DNA from: DASYXT01 sp035934555
GTDB taxonomy: Bacteria; Verrucomicrobiota; Verrucomicrobiia; Limisphaerales; UBA8199
Assembly: GCA_035934555.1 (NCBI GenBank)
Contig: DASYXT010000057.1
Location: 1-63,851 of the forward strand
Direction of reading: 5' to 3'
Length of the DNA stretch: 63,851 nucleotides
Shown here: in pieces, positions 35,618-44,568 of the stretch
Position numbering within the stretch: the first letter of the stretch is position 1
Layout of the letters: the number at the start of each line of letters is the position of its first letter
Made by a program: the position numbers and the translations under genes
Notes under the pieces: generated by a model
Told to the model about the DNA's origin: nothing
The model's database searches: none
What the model saw: only the letters and a program-made list of their open reading frames with translations

Positions 35618-35941
35618 TTACGGAGAAATCAGCAACAAGCGGTGTCCCTCGGATAAGCGGAGCATTAACAAGCGGTCTTCGTGGAACACGCGGCAGCGGC
35701 GGCAGTACTTGTCGCGAACATCCCGGCAGTCGGTGCTTTGATACCCACAGAGGTGGCATAGGATTGAGGAGTTGTCAGCGGCGACTGTGTAATACCTGGA
35801 CGAGCGGTCCTTTAACCCCGGCGACACCAAGCCCCGTCCCTGTTTACCCGGCACGCGCCCCTTTCGCACTGTGCCAATTGTCGTTCCGGTTTGGGAGCGT
35901 CGTTCCATACCGCCTCTATTCAACGTCGGCCCGCGCGGCAA
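35618..35941 (-). CDS. Small zinc-ribbon protein
   Basis: A 107-residue protein whose C-terminal half carries two Cys pairs, LCHLCGYQSTD and YCRRCRVFHED, as expected for one zinc site. The N-terminal third is basic and may not be translated; ATG 35908 is an alternative start. Similar short ribbons occur in phage and chromosome settings without a known role. It starts opposite the modABC operon and ends 46 bases from the binding-protein gene. Confidence 0.6.
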   Translation of the reverse strand: MPRGPTLNRGGMERRSQTGTTIGTVRKGRVPGKQGRGLVSPGLKDRSSRYYTVAADNSSILCHLCGYQSTDCRDVRDKYCRRCRVFHEDRLLMLRLSEGHRLLLISP

Positions 35942-36060
35942 AAGCGCAAGTCGAATATCGTAGCGCCAGGTAATCGGTCACTGAGGGTGGACGGAAACAC
36001 GCACCGCGGATATTCTTAGTCTTTTCTAACGCCTTGTGCTTAAATTTGCGCGAATCGCGG

Positions 36061-36831
36061 ATGAAACTCGCCCTCAAAAAGCTCCTGTTCACAGGAATCG
36101 CACTGCTGGCCCTCGCGCGCTTCGCGTCTCCCATCCAGGCCGGCGAACTTACCGTCTTCGCCGCTGCGAGCCTGACAGATTCGCTCGAAAAAATTGCCTC
36201 GGCTTACGCGAAAACTTCCGGCGCAAAGGTCATCTTCGACTTTGGCGCCTCGAGCACGCTGGCGCGGCAAATCGAAGAAGGCGCTCCGGCCGACATCTTT
36301 TTCTCAGCGGATGAAGCGAAAATGAACGCTCTGGAGAAGGACAGCTTGCTCCTGAAGGGAACCCGTAAGAGCCGGCTTTCGAACACGCTGGTGATCGTCG
36401 TCACGGCCGACAGCCCATTGAGAATCACCTCGCCCCAGGACCTCGCGGGCCCATTGGTCAAGCAGATCGCGCTGGCCGACCCAGCGGCTGTGCCCGCCGG
36501 CCTCTATGCCAAAGAATTCCTTCAAAAGCAAAACCTCTGGGGCGCGGTGGAAGACAAAGTGGTGCCGACCGAGAACGTCCGGGCTGCGCTGGCGGCGGTA
36601 GAGTCCGGCAACGTTGAAGCGGGCATGGTTTATCAAACTGACGCAGCCATCTCGAAGAAAGTGAAAATCGCCTGTCGGATTCCGGCCAGCGAAGGCCCAT
36701 CGATCAGCTACTCGGTTGCAATCATCAAAGGGTCTCGCGATATCGCTGCGGCGCGAAAGTTTCTCGAGTATCTCAATTCATCCGCAGCGGACCGTGTATT
36801 TGAAGCCTACGGGTTTATCGTCCTAAAATGA
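36061..36831 (+). CDS. modA: Molybdate ABC transporter, periplasmic binding protein
   Basis: A 256-residue exported protein that captures molybdate or tungstate. A signal peptide (KKLLFTGIALLALARFASPIQA) is followed by the family start LTVFAAASLTDSLEKIASAYA, FDFGASSTLARQIEEGAPADIFFSAD, and the ligand-loop regions VPAGLYAKEFLQ and NVEAGMVYQTDA. It lacks a lipobox Cys. ATG 36061 begins the signal peptide. Its stop overlaps modB by 4 bases. Confidence 0.96.
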   Translation: MKLALKKLLFTGIALLALARFASPIQAGELTVFAAASLTDSLEKIASAYAKTSGAKVIFDFGASSTLARQIEEGAPADIFFSADEAKMNALEKDSLLLKGTRKSRLSNTLVIVVTADSPLRITSPQDLAGPLVKQIALADPAAVPAGLYAKEFLQKQNLWGAVEDKVVPTENVRAALAAVESGNVEAGMVYQTDAAISKKVKIACRIPASEGPSISYSVAIIKGSRDIAAARKFLEYLNSSAADRVFEAYGFIVLK

Positions 36832-37505
36832 TGGATAGCACTGAGTGGCAACTGGTCGGGTTCACCGTTTGGGTTTCCATTCTTAGCACTTTGCTCATCC
36901 TTCCATTTGGGCTGGGCATCAGTTGGTTGCTCGCGAGGCGACAGTGGCCGGGTAAATCCCTCGTCGAGACGCTGATTTCTTTGCCGCTGGTCATGCCGCC
37001 AGTGGCGACGGGTCTCATCCTGCTGAAACTGCTGGGGCGACGTGGCCCGTTCGGAGGCTTTCTCCACGAGCATTTTGACGTGGACATTGTTTTCACGTGG
37101 CGCGGCGTGCTGGTTGCGTTGTGCGTGATGTCATTTCCGTTATTCGTGCTGTTCGCGCGCGTTGCCTTCGAGGAAGTCAATCCACGCTTGGAACAAATTG
37201 CGCGAACCCTTGGTGCAGGCAATTTTCGGGTGTTTTGCACCATCACTTTGCCATTGGCGGCGCGAGGCATAGCTGGCGGAATGCTGTTGGCCTTCGCGCG
37301 AGCCCTGGGTGAATTTGGCGCCACCATCATGGTCGCGGGCAACATCCCGGGGCGCACTTCCACGCTGTCTTTGGCGATTTTCCAATCAGTTCAACTCGGC
37401 CATGACACCCATGCTTTTCGGCTGCTCGGCGTATCGGTTGCGCTGGCTTTCGCGGCGGTCTGGAGCAGCGAATGGCTGTTACGCAGAAAGGCACGCCTAA
37501 AGTGA
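36828..37505 (+). CDS. modB: Molybdate ABC transporter, permease
   Basis: A 225-residue inner-membrane permease with five helices. Seen are FTVWVSILSTLLILPFGLGISWLLARR, LPLVMPPVATGLILL, and the EAA coupling loop EQIARTLGAGNFRVFCTITLPLAARGIAGGMLLAFARALGEFGATIM (in pieces). It overlaps modA (ATGA) and modC (GTGA), so the three genes form one coupled operon. Confidence 0.96.
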   Translation: MMDSTEWQLVGFTVWVSILSTLLILPFGLGISWLLARRQWPGKSLVETLISLPLVMPPVATGLILLKLLGRRGPFGGFLHEHFDVDIVFTWRGVLVALCVMSFPLFVLFARVAFEEVNPRLEQIARTLGAGNFRVFCTITLPLAARGIAGGMLLAFARALGEFGATIMVAGNIPGRTSTLSLAIFQSVQLGHDTHAFRLLGVSVALAFAAVWSSEWLLRRKARLK

Positions 37506-38578
37506 AGCTGCTGTTACAGAACGTTTCCCTGCAACTCGCTCCATTTTCGTTGGAAGTGAGCACCGAACTCCAGGGCCGCATCACCGTGCTCTTCGGACCC
37601 TCCGGCGCAGGCAAAACCTCCCTGCTGGACCTCGTGGCGGGATTGCGCCGGGCGCGTTCGGCCTTTATCCAACTCGACGACCGAGTGTTGACGGACACTG
37701 CGCAAGGCATTTCGGTCCCTGCCCGAAGCCGTGGCATCGGCTATGTCCCTCAGGACCTGGCGCTGTTCCCGCACCTGTCGGTGCGCCGGAATTTGCTCTA
37801 TGGGTCGAAAGCTAAACGCGAGGGCAACCACGCATTGTCTTTCGAGCGTGTGATTGACGTGCTGGAAATCCAACCGTTCGTCCGGCGTGATGTGGGGGAG
37901 CTTTCCGGTGGTGAAAGGCAACGGGTGGCCCTGGCGCGGGCGCTGCTGGCATCACCGCGGTTGCTGCTGCTCGATGAGCCGCTGGCCAGTCTGGATGCCA
38001 GCCTGAAAACACGCATCATCCCGTACCTCGCCCGCATTCGTGACGAGTTCGGCATACCGATGATTTACGTCACCCACGACCGTCACGAACTGCTCGCTCT
38101 GGCCGATGAAATGGTGGTTTTGGTCAATGGGAAAGTGGTCCAGGCCGGCCCGGTACGGGACGTGTTCAACCGGCCTGCCAACCTCGCCGTTGCCGGCCTG
38201 CTGACGGTCGAAACGGTGCAACCGGGACGGATCGTCAAAGTGTCGGACGAACTTGTAACCGTGAGCGTCGCTGAGGTTTTGCTGACCTCGGCCGAGCAAA
38301 CGTTGCCGGCGAATACCCTCGACGTCTATGTGTGCATTCGAGCCGAGGATGTCATCTTATTGAAGGGCGGCTTAAGTCCGAGCAGTGCGCGCAATCGCCT
38401 GTCAGCCACCATTCATTCCATTGCCCACGAAGGCACCCACATGCGAGTTGATTTGGATTGCGGTTTTCCACTCACAGCGATCCTAACCAAACAGGCTTGC
38501 GAAGAACTCGCGCTGAAGCCCGGCAACCCAGTGACGGCCCTGGTCAAAGCGCCCCACATTCATCTGATCCCGCGGTGA
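37502..38578 (+). CDS. modC: Molybdate ABC transporter, ATPase
   Basis: A 358-residue ATPase. Walker A is FGPSGAGKTSLLD, Q-loop YVPQDLALFP, signature LSGGERQRVALARALL and Walker B LLLLDEPLASLD. A C-terminal TOBE/Mop domain of about 65 residues (SARNRLSATIHSIAHEGTHMRVDLDCGFPLTAILTK in outline) binds molybdate as feedback. GTG 37502 overlaps the modB stop by 4 bases; an in-frame ATG at 37472 lies inside modB. No modE gene or obvious ModE operator is near. Confidence 0.96.
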   Translation: MKLLLQNVSLQLAPFSLEVSTELQGRITVLFGPSGAGKTSLLDLVAGLRRARSAFIQLDDRVLTDTAQGISVPARSRGIGYVPQDLALFPHLSVRRNLLYGSKAKREGNHALSFERVIDVLEIQPFVRRDVGELSGGERQRVALARALLASPRLLLLDEPLASLDASLKTRIIPYLARIRDEFGIPMIYVTHDRHELLALADEMVVLVNGKVVQAGPVRDVFNRPANLAVAGLLTVETVQPGRIVKVSDELVTVSVAEVLLTSAEQTLPANTLDVYVCIRAEDVILLKGGLSPSSARNRLSATIHSIAHEGTHMRVDLDCGFPLTAILTKQACEELALKPGNPVTALVKAPHIHLIPR

Positions 38579-38698
38579 GGCAAATGGCCGCGAAAGAACA
38601 AAAAGATCGCAGAGGGAAGATGGAAAAAGGCGCTCGTTCAATGTTGGATATTGGCCTTTCTTTCAGCGGAGGGTCGAGCCGATGGTGATACCGATGGG

Positions 38699-38725
38699 AA
38701 AAGCGCCAGAGGACTGGCGCAGTCC
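38699..38725 (-). repeat. Palindromic repeat family A
   Basis: AAAAGCGCCAGAGGACTGGCGC followed by AGTCC. One loop base differs from the other copies. It pairs head to head with the copy at 38796. Confidence 0.9.
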
Positions 38726-38795
38726 AAAAGCTGGCGCCCCACTCGGCGTCCAACGGCAGGTGAAGCATCTCACGCGTAATGCTGGCGTTGCTATC

Positions 38796-38835
38796 TCGCG
38801 AAGCGTCTTGGACTGCGCCAGCCCTCTGGCGCTTT
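38796..38835 (+). repeat. Palindromic repeat family A, full 40-base form
   Basis: This copy and the reverse complement of 10525-10564 differ at one of 40 positions, including the left flank TCGCGAAGCGTC outside the palindrome. The conserved unit is therefore longer than the hairpin. Confidence 0.92.
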
Positions 38836-38895
38836 CATCCCCTCAGTTACCTCCGGTTCAACCGAACCTGAAAAACACTAACCGTAGGTCGCCGG

Positions 38896-39405
38896 TCAAC
38901 TCCTGCTCCGAAGCGGCATGAGGCCGAAATGCAGGCCCAGCCAGACTGGCATGGCAAAAACGGCGATCACCGCCAATCGCTCCCAGGTCCAATCCAATGC
39001 GTGGGCCTGGATGGGGTAAATGGTTATCATAAAATAATTGCTGAACCGGGTATGCCCCAGAAATGAGGCATAACGGGGATAGCGGCGGCGCAGGCCGCTA
39101 TAAAGCGCCACGATACCGAATACCAGCACCAGCCCGGTCACGACCAGGTTGATGGGCGGGAGCGCATTGGTTGTTGGGTTGCCGGTTGTGGACCGCACCG
39201 CCGCCTGGTGAAGGTACAGCCACTGAACACCGGCCCAAAGAAAGCTAAACCCGGTCTGGATGGCCGTGCGAAAGCTCTTCTTGTCGGAGGTCAATTCACT
39301 CAGGAACAGTGCAAAATAGAGCGGCACAATCCCCCAAACCAGTGTTAGTTGCTGGAAAGGGGTCCGAATCAGCAAGCCAAAGACCGCAAGATAATGTTCA
39401 AGCAT
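38896..39405 (-). CDS. Multi-helix membrane protein of unknown function
   Basis: A 169-residue protein with about four or five membrane helices (YLAVFGLLIRTPFQQLTLVWGIVPLYFALFL, LVVTGLVLVFGIVALYSGL, YFMITIYPIQA, LAVIAVFAMPVWLGLHFGL). No family recognised. ATG 39405 puts the first helix close to the start; the longer frame from 39447 adds 14 residues. It shares a strand with the DUF1501 gene but lies downstream of it. Confidence 0.65.
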   Translation of the reverse strand: MLEHYLAVFGLLIRTPFQQLTLVWGIVPLYFALFLSELTSDKKSFRTAIQTGFSFLWAGVQWLYLHQAAVRSTTGNPTTNALPPINLVVTGLVLVFGIVALYSGLRRRYPRYASFLGHTRFSNYFMITIYPIQAHALDWTWERLAVIAVFAMPVWLGLHFGLMPLRSRS

Positions 39406-39530
39406 CACGCTCGTCCCAGCATAACCAACCTGCACGTTGGCAAGCAATCGAGCGCGTAAATGATCGCCGCGCCACGCTGGAGAAGCGGCTAGAGCACGCA
39501 GCCTTCCTGAATCGGCTCCGTTGGAGCCGG

Positions 39531-40985
39531 TCAGGCGATAACACCGTGGGCGACTTCGCCGGACACGTCGGTGAGGCGGAAGTCCCGGCCCTGGTACCGG
39601 AACGTAAGGCGTTTGTGGTCAATGCCGCACAGATAAAGCATGGTGGCGTGAAGGTCGTGGACGTGCATTTGCTGGCCATCTTCGAGAAATCGGTAACCCA
39701 GCTCGTCGGTGCTACCCCAGGTAAGGCCGCCCTTGACGCCGCCGCCGGCCATCCAAATTGAGAACGCGTTGATGTGGTGGTCGCGCCCCGAACCCTGGCC
39801 CATGGGTGTGCGCCCAAATTCCCCGCCCCAAATTACGAGCGTATCGTCGAGCATGCCGCGTTGCTTGAGGTCAGCGACCAGCGCGGCGGAGGCCTGGTCC
39901 ACCTCCTGCGCGGCAACCGGCATATCGTGGGCGATATTGCCGTGGTGGTCCCAGGCGCGATGGTAAAGCTGGATGAACCGCACGCCGCGCTCCGCCAATC
40001 GCCGCGCCAGGAGGCAATTCGAGGCGAACGTCCCTTCGCCCGGGTGCTTCACACCGTATAAATCGAGGATGTGTTGGGGCTCGGATTTCAAGTCTGCCAA
40101 TTCGGGCACGGAACTTTGCATGCGGAAGGCCATCTCGTATTGGGCGATGCGGGTTTCAATTTCGGGGTCCATCTGGCGCTGGTCGAGCATGCCGTTGAGG
40201 CGCTTAATTTCCTCGATGACCTGGCGCTGGGTGCTTTGGCAAACGCCCTCGGGGCTGCCTACATAGTGAACAGGGTCACCCTTGGATTGAAAAAGGATGC
40301 CTTGAAATTTGCTCGGCAGGAAGCCGCTGGACCATTGCCGTGCCGAGACCGGCTGGAGCCCGCTCTTGCCGGCGGAAGTCAATACCACAAAGCCCGGCAG
40401 GTTCTCGGTTTCAGCGCCAAGGCCGTAGAGCAGCCATGAGCCCATGCTGGGCCGGCCCTTAATTTGTGTGCCCGTATTCATGAAGGCGTGGGCCGGGTCG
40501 TGATTGATTTGCTCGGTGTGCATCGAGCGCACGATGCAAATCTCATCGGCCATACTTGCGATGTGGGGGAAAATGTCCGCGATCTCCTGGCCTGATTCGC
40601 CATATTGCCGGAAATGGGTGAAGGGACCGCGCGCCTTGAGGACGGCGCCTTGCAACTGAGCCAATTGCTGGCCGCGGGTGTAGGAATCGGGAAAGGGCTG
40701 CCCATCGATCTGCTTCAGGACGGGTTTATAATCGAAGCTTTCGAGGTGCGATGGGCCGCCGGCCATGCAGAGGTGAATCACCCGCCGGGCACGCGGCGGG
40801 AAGTTTGGCGGGTTGATGACGCCTTTCCAGTGTTCGACTTTGCGTGGCTCGGGCGCTTCGTCAGCCACCGCGTGCGGCAACAAGCAAGCCAGGGCGATGC
40901 CACCCAACCCATAGGCGGCGCGATTGAGAAACGAACGGCGATTGATGCTGAGCTGGAACGCTGGTTGATCGAAAAAAGGTTTCAT
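39531..40985 (-). CDS. DUF1501 family protein with Tat signal
   Basis: A 484-residue exported protein of the alkaline phosphatase-like superfamily. A twin-arginine signal (SINRRSFLNRAAYGLGGIALA) is clear. Then come FPPRARRVIHLCMAGGPSHLESFDYKP, FTHFRQYGESGQEIADIFPHIA, HDPAHAFMNTG and VIWGGEFGRTPMGQGSGRDHH, whose Asp/His residues could hold metals. It follows the PSCyt/DUF1553 gene with a 3-base gap. This pair is widespread in Planctomycetes and Verrucomicrobia; a role in degrading sulfated or complex polysaccharides has been proposed but is not established. Confidence 0.93.
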   Translation of the reverse strand: MKPFFDQPAFQLSINRRSFLNRAAYGLGGIALACLLPHAVADEAPEPRKVEHWKGVINPPNFPPRARRVIHLCMAGGPSHLESFDYKPVLKQIDGQPFPDSYTRGQQLAQLQGAVLKARGPFTHFRQYGESGQEIADIFPHIASMADEICIVRSMHTEQINHDPAHAFMNTGTQIKGRPSMGSWLLYGLGAETENLPGFVVLTSAGKSGLQPVSARQWSSGFLPSKFQGILFQSKGDPVHYVGSPEGVCQSTQRQVIEEIKRLNGMLDQRQMDPEIETRIAQYEMAFRMQSSVPELADLKSEPQHILDLYGVKHPGEGTFASNCLLARRLAERGVRFIQLYHRAWDHHGNIAHDMPVAAQEVDQASAALVADLKQRGMLDDTLVIWGGEFGRTPMGQGSGRDHHINAFSIWMAGGGVKGGLTWGSTDELGYRFLEDGQQMHVHDLHATMLYLCGIDHKRLTFRYQGRDFRLTDVSGEVAHGVIA

Positions 40986-40988
40986 ACG

Positions 40989-43900
40989 TCAATAAATCGT
41001 AATCGTCTCGTGCAGGTTCAGGATAACGCGGCAGAGCTGTGTCCACGCGGCGACCTGCGCGGGCTTTTCATGCTCAGGCGCCGGTGCCAGGCCGACGTGC
41101 AATAGCTTTTCGGCATCGGCTTGATTTTGTTCATACGTGTCGCGCTGGCTCCCAAGAAAAGCCAGCAGCGACTGGCGTTCCCGCTGGGTGGGCGGGCGGG
41201 CCAGGGCGCGGCGAAAGGCGCGCTCGAGCCGCTGGTCGTCACTTTCGTTTGCCGGTTGCAGCAACCGGGCAGCCCAGGTGCGCGCGCATTCCACGAACGT
41301 CGGATCGTTCAATAACGTCAGCGCCTGCTGCGGTGTGTTGGACACCACGCGACTGGCGGTACATTCCTCACGAGAAGGAGCGTCAAAATTGGCCAGCATC
41401 GGGTGCAGGAAAGTGCGTTGCCAGTGCATGTACACGCCGCGACGGTATTGCTGGTCGTCCTTGTCGGCAGAGTAAACCCGATCGGGGAACTGCAAGTTGG
41501 CATAATACCCGGCCGGCTGGTATGGGAAGATGCTGGGCCCGCCGATGTCCGGATTGAGCAGGCCGGAAATGGCCAGCGCATTGTCGCGAACGAACTCGGC
41601 TTCGAGGCGCTGGGGCGATTGGCGAGCCAGCAGCCGATTGTTCGGATCGATTTCCTTCAACTCGGGTCTGCCCCTCGAGCTCTGCCGATAAGTCGAGGAC
41701 AGCACCAGCAGCCTCACCATGTGCTTCAGGTCCCAGTCGTGCGGGGCGGATGGGGACAAGCCGGCGTCGGGGGAGCATTCCGGGTGCATAAACTCGCAGG
41801 CGAGCCAATCGAGCAATTCCGGGTGTGTGGGCCATTCGCCTTGTCCACCGAGGTCATCCACCACCGCCGAGATGCCGGTGCCAAAGAACTGCTTCCAAAG
41901 CCGATTCATGACCGCGCGGGCAGTCAGCGGATTGTTCGTGGAAACCAGCCAGCGCGCCAGGTCGAGGCGGGTCAGGCGCCGCCCCTCGGGATCGGGAGGT
42001 TGCGGCAGGAAATGCGGCACGCCAGGCTTCAGGATCTCGCCGGTGTCGTCTTGCCAATTGCCACGGTGGAGCAGGCGGGTGATGCGGGGTTTGGCCCGGG
42101 CGAGGGTCACGAGCGTAAAGGCGCGGCCATCGCGGCATTGGTCAATCCGGCGTTCGAGCGCCCGCGAGTCGGCAAGGAAATCGGCATCCGAGCCGGTGCT
42201 GAGAAGAAAGGTCAAGCCGGCCAAATCCGCGCTGGATTCTGATGGCTCCGGATTGGTGTGCAGCGCGGCCGCCAGGGGTTGGCCAATGCCTGCGTCGAGC
42301 GGCTCAAGGGCGGCAAACGGCGAAACTGAAATCCGAACCGAGGCGATCGGCAGCTTGCCAAGGTCCAAGTCCAACGTATCGCCTGCTTTCGCTTCGGCTG
42401 GTTGATCCAGCAGCCAGACCGCTGTCTGCCTGGCGTTCGTGGAGGTGAGCCATTCCTCGGCCACGCCCAGGATGGGAGAGCCATTTGAGTATCTCTCCTT
42501 CTTGTGGTCGGCATCAGCAAAATCAAAATGGACATGCGCTTTCTTGTCCCCGGACTTTAGGGTCGCCGCAATCTTAATGCTCGTTTGCTCCGGCTCAGGC
42601 GCATCGCCTTTTTTGTCGGCTTTTTCGGCAGGAACGATTTCAACGCGAATCGCGGCAATGGGCTCGTCCACGGGCAAGGTAACTTGCACATTTTCTCTCG
42701 CGGTGTTGCCGAGCACGACGGTTCCGTCGGTCTGAACCGTGAAGTTTGTTTGAGCTGCTGGGTCGGGCTTCTCGGTGTGAATCGCGACCTTGGGTGCAGG
42801 CGTGGCCCAGCCATCCGGATGTTGTTCGAGGAAAGCCAGGCTGGCCTTGCGCCAGGCCTCGAAGGTCGCTGCACGCGCAGTATCCGCCTTGAGTTTCGCC
42901 GCAGCCCGCGCGTCCAGCGCCGCCTGCTGCGCGCTCAACCTGCGAAACCGCCGCGCCATATACGAGTTCTCCACCTCCATTTGAGGCGGAAAGGGGTCGT
43001 CATTGGCGATGCCGCGCAGTTCCGCATTGGGTGTATAGCCGTAATCGGCGTACACACCCCACTGCTGAATATCGGCAAAGAAAGCCTCCATCTGGTAGAA
43101 ATCTTTCGACGTGAACGGGTCGTACTTATGGTCGTGGCATTCCGCGCAGCCCATCGTCGAACCGAGCCACGCCATCGAGACGGTGCGCACCCGGTCGGCT
43201 GCATACTTGGCCAGATACTCCTTGGCCTGCGCGCCGCCTTCGCGCGTCACCATGTTCAGGCGGTTAAACCCGGTCGCGATGCGGGATTCGGTCGTGGGTT
43301 GTGGGAGCAGGTCCCCTGCCAGTTGTTCGACCGTGAATTGGTCAAACGGCTTATCTTCGTTGAACGCTTTGATGACGTAATCGCGATAAGGAAAAATGTT
43401 GATGTTCTGATCACCATGGTAGCCGACGGTATCAGCAAAGCGGACCACGTCCAGCCACGGTACCGCCATGCGTTCTCCGAAGTGCGGCGAAGCCAGCAGG
43501 CGTTCCACCTGCCGCTCATAACTGTCTGGGCGAGCATCGGACAGAAACGCTTCCAGCTCCTCGGGCGTCGGTGGCAGCCCAACCAGGTCCAGGCTCAACC
43601 GGCGCAGAAGTGTCGCCTTGTCCGCTTCAGGCGATGGTTTGATGCCTTTGCTCTCGAGTTTGCGCAGGATGAACGCGTCGATTGGGTCGCGCACCCAACC
43701 CGGAGTCCTGGTGGGAGGCGGCGTCGCGCGTTTCGGCGGCACATACGCCCAGAACGGCTCATATTTCGCTCCCGCGGCAATCCAATCCCGCAAAGTCGTC
43801 TTTTCGGCCGCCGTCAGCTTCTTGTTGGACTCCGGCGGCGGCATGATCTGTTTGGGGTCCGTCGAGAAGATGTGCTGAACGATTTTGCTTTGGGCCGGGT

Positions 43901-44129
43901 TGCCGGGCACGATCGCTTTGTGCTCCAGCGCCACCTCGCGCAGGTCCAGGCGCAGGTTGGCCTTGCGGTCTTCCTTGCCGGGGCCGTGGCAGACGAAACA
44001 GTTCTCTGAGAGGATTGGCCGCACATCGCGGTTGAATTCGACCTCGCCACGAGTCAGTTGCGGAGACGCCATTGCTCTCGCCAGTAAGAGCAGGGCGACA
44101 ATGGCCGCAGGCCTGGGGGGACGGTTCAT
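40989..44129 (-). CDS. PSCyt1-DUF1549-DUF1553 cytochrome protein
   Basis: A 1046-residue exported protein. A signal peptide (IVALLLLARAMA) leads to a PSCyt1 domain with the haem-binding ENCFVCHGPG near residue 40. DUF1549 (PSCyt2) begins WVRDPIDAFILRKLESKGIKPSPEADKATLLRRLSLDLVGLPPTPEELEAFL in outline. A central region of about 300 residues includes carbohydrate-binding-like strands. DUF1553 (PSD1) near the C-terminus includes NNPLTARAVMNRLWKQFFGTGI. It is probably periplasmic and probably shares an operon with the DUF1501 gene. A promoter is visible at 44205-44233. Confidence 0.94.
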   Translation of the reverse strand: MNRPPRPAAIVALLLLARAMASPQLTRGEVEFNRDVRPILSENCFVCHGPGKEDRKANLRLDLREVALEHKAIVPGNPAQSKIVQHIFSTDPKQIMPPPESNKKLTAAEKTTLRDWIAAGAKYEPFWAYVPPKRATPPPTRTPGWVRDPIDAFILRKLESKGIKPSPEADKATLLRRLSLDLVGLPPTPEELEAFLSDARPDSYERQVERLLASPHFGERMAVPWLDVVRFADTVGYHGDQNINIFPYRDYVIKAFNEDKPFDQFTVEQLAGDLLPQPTTESRIATGFNRLNMVTREGGAQAKEYLAKYAADRVRTVSMAWLGSTMGCAECHDHKYDPFTSKDFYQMEAFFADIQQWGVYADYGYTPNAELRGIANDDPFPPQMEVENSYMARRFRRLSAQQAALDARAAAKLKADTARAATFEAWRKASLAFLEQHPDGWATPAPKVAIHTEKPDPAAQTNFTVQTDGTVVLGNTARENVQVTLPVDEPIAAIRVEIVPAEKADKKGDAPEPEQTSIKIAATLKSGDKKAHVHFDFADADHKKERYSNGSPILGVAEEWLTSTNARQTAVWLLDQPAEAKAGDTLDLDLGKLPIASVRISVSPFAALEPLDAGIGQPLAAALHTNPEPSESSADLAGLTFLLSTGSDADFLADSRALERRIDQCRDGRAFTLVTLARAKPRITRLLHRGNWQDDTGEILKPGVPHFLPQPPDPEGRRLTRLDLARWLVSTNNPLTARAVMNRLWKQFFGTGISAVVDDLGGQGEWPTHPELLDWLACEFMHPECSPDAGLSPSAPHDWDLKHMVRLLVLSSTYRQSSRGRPELKEIDPNNRLLARQSPQRLEAEFVRDNALAISGLLNPDIGGPSIFPYQPAGYYANLQFPDRVYSADKDDQQYRRGVYMHWQRTFLHPMLANFDAPSREECTASRVVSNTPQQALTLLNDPTFVECARTWAARLLQPANESDDQRLERAFRRALARPPTQRERQSLLAFLGSQRDTYEQNQADAEKLLHVGLAPAPEHEKPAQVAAWTQLCRVILNLHETITIY

Positions 44130-44204
44130 GCGATATTCGACGGACGCAGCCAGCCGCTTATTCGTGGGAGGGCGCAGTGGCCAGAATTCGGCTGCATAAT
44201 GCAG

Positions 44205-44233
44205 AGTATAACATTTCCCCAGGGAAGGGACAA
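44205..44233 (-). promoter_or_regulatory. Sigma-70-like promoter for the DUF1553/DUF1501 operon
   Basis: On the minus strand a -35 element TTGTCC and a -10 element TATACT are separated by exactly 17 bases. The -10 lies about 76 bases before the ATG at 44129. Both boxes are near consensus (TTGACA, TATAAT). Confidence 0.6.
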
Positions 44234-44277
44234 CCGATCACAACTTGACCGCCGGATTTAAAAGGGGACGCGGAACA

Positions 44278-44352
44278 TTTGACGCAAAGACGCAAAGGCG
44301 CGAAGCGAGCGAATAAAGAGCAATCTTTGCGTCTTTGCGCCTTCGCGTTAGT
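44278..44352. repeat. Inverted repeat of the GACGCAAAGACGCAAAGG type (family E)
   Basis: GACGCAAAGACGCAAAGGCG on the left faces TTTGCGTCTTTGCGCCTTCG on the right, separated by about 25 bases. This makes a long imperfect hairpin about 34 bases from the 3' end of the tRNA-Ser. Between 44130 and 44385 there is no gene; the stretch holds only the promoter above and this repeat. Confidence 0.85.
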
Positions 44353-44385
44353 CAGGTATCGCGCAAAAAAATCAGCAAATGGATT

Positions 44386-44476
44386 TGGCGGAGAGAGGGG
44401 GATTCGAACCCCCGGTGGGGTATAAGCCCACTCACGCTTTCCAGGCGTGCGCGTTAAACCACTCTGCCATCTCTCC
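44386..44476 (-). tRNA. tRNA-Ser (anticodon GGA)
   Basis: A 91-base class II tRNA with encoded CCA. The acceptor arm pairs GGAGAGA with TCTCTCC, followed by G and CCA. The D-arm contains AGTGGTTTAA, the anticodon loop reads CTGGAAA (anticodon GGA, codon UCC, also UCU by wobble). A long variable arm (GTGGGCTTATACCCCAC) and the T-arm GGGGGTTCGAATCCCCC follow. No duplicated tRNA end or integrase gene lies beside it. Confidence 0.97.
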
Positions 44477-44568
44477 GCCGCGGGCTTCAATGTGCCGAAC
44501 GGTCCGCGGGTACGCAACTTTTTTGCGGCGCACGCGCGGTTTGCCGCAGCAGCCTGGTAGCGGAATGG

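Larger units (their letters stand above)
38579..38895. other. Non-coding stretch between modC and a convergent gene
   Basis: About 315 bases with no supported gene. The stretch carries two family-A palindromes in opposite orientation (38699 and 38796), annotated separately. Confidence 0.7.

Noticed and set aside
35942..36060. Molybdenum cofactor riboswitch or ModE site ahead of modA
   Set aside because: No recognisable motif or ModE-type inverted repeat was found in the 120 bases before modA.
42585..44009. A 474-residue plus-strand open frame opposite the DUF1553 gene
   Set aside because: The minus-strand gene has clear PSCyt1, DUF1549 and DUF1553 motifs over the same bases; the plus frame is Arg/His-rich with no recognisable domain.
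44130..44568. tRNA-Ser as an integration site for a genomic island
   Set aside because: No second copy of the tRNA 3' end and no integrase gene lie nearby; the recombinase remnant is 17 kb away.
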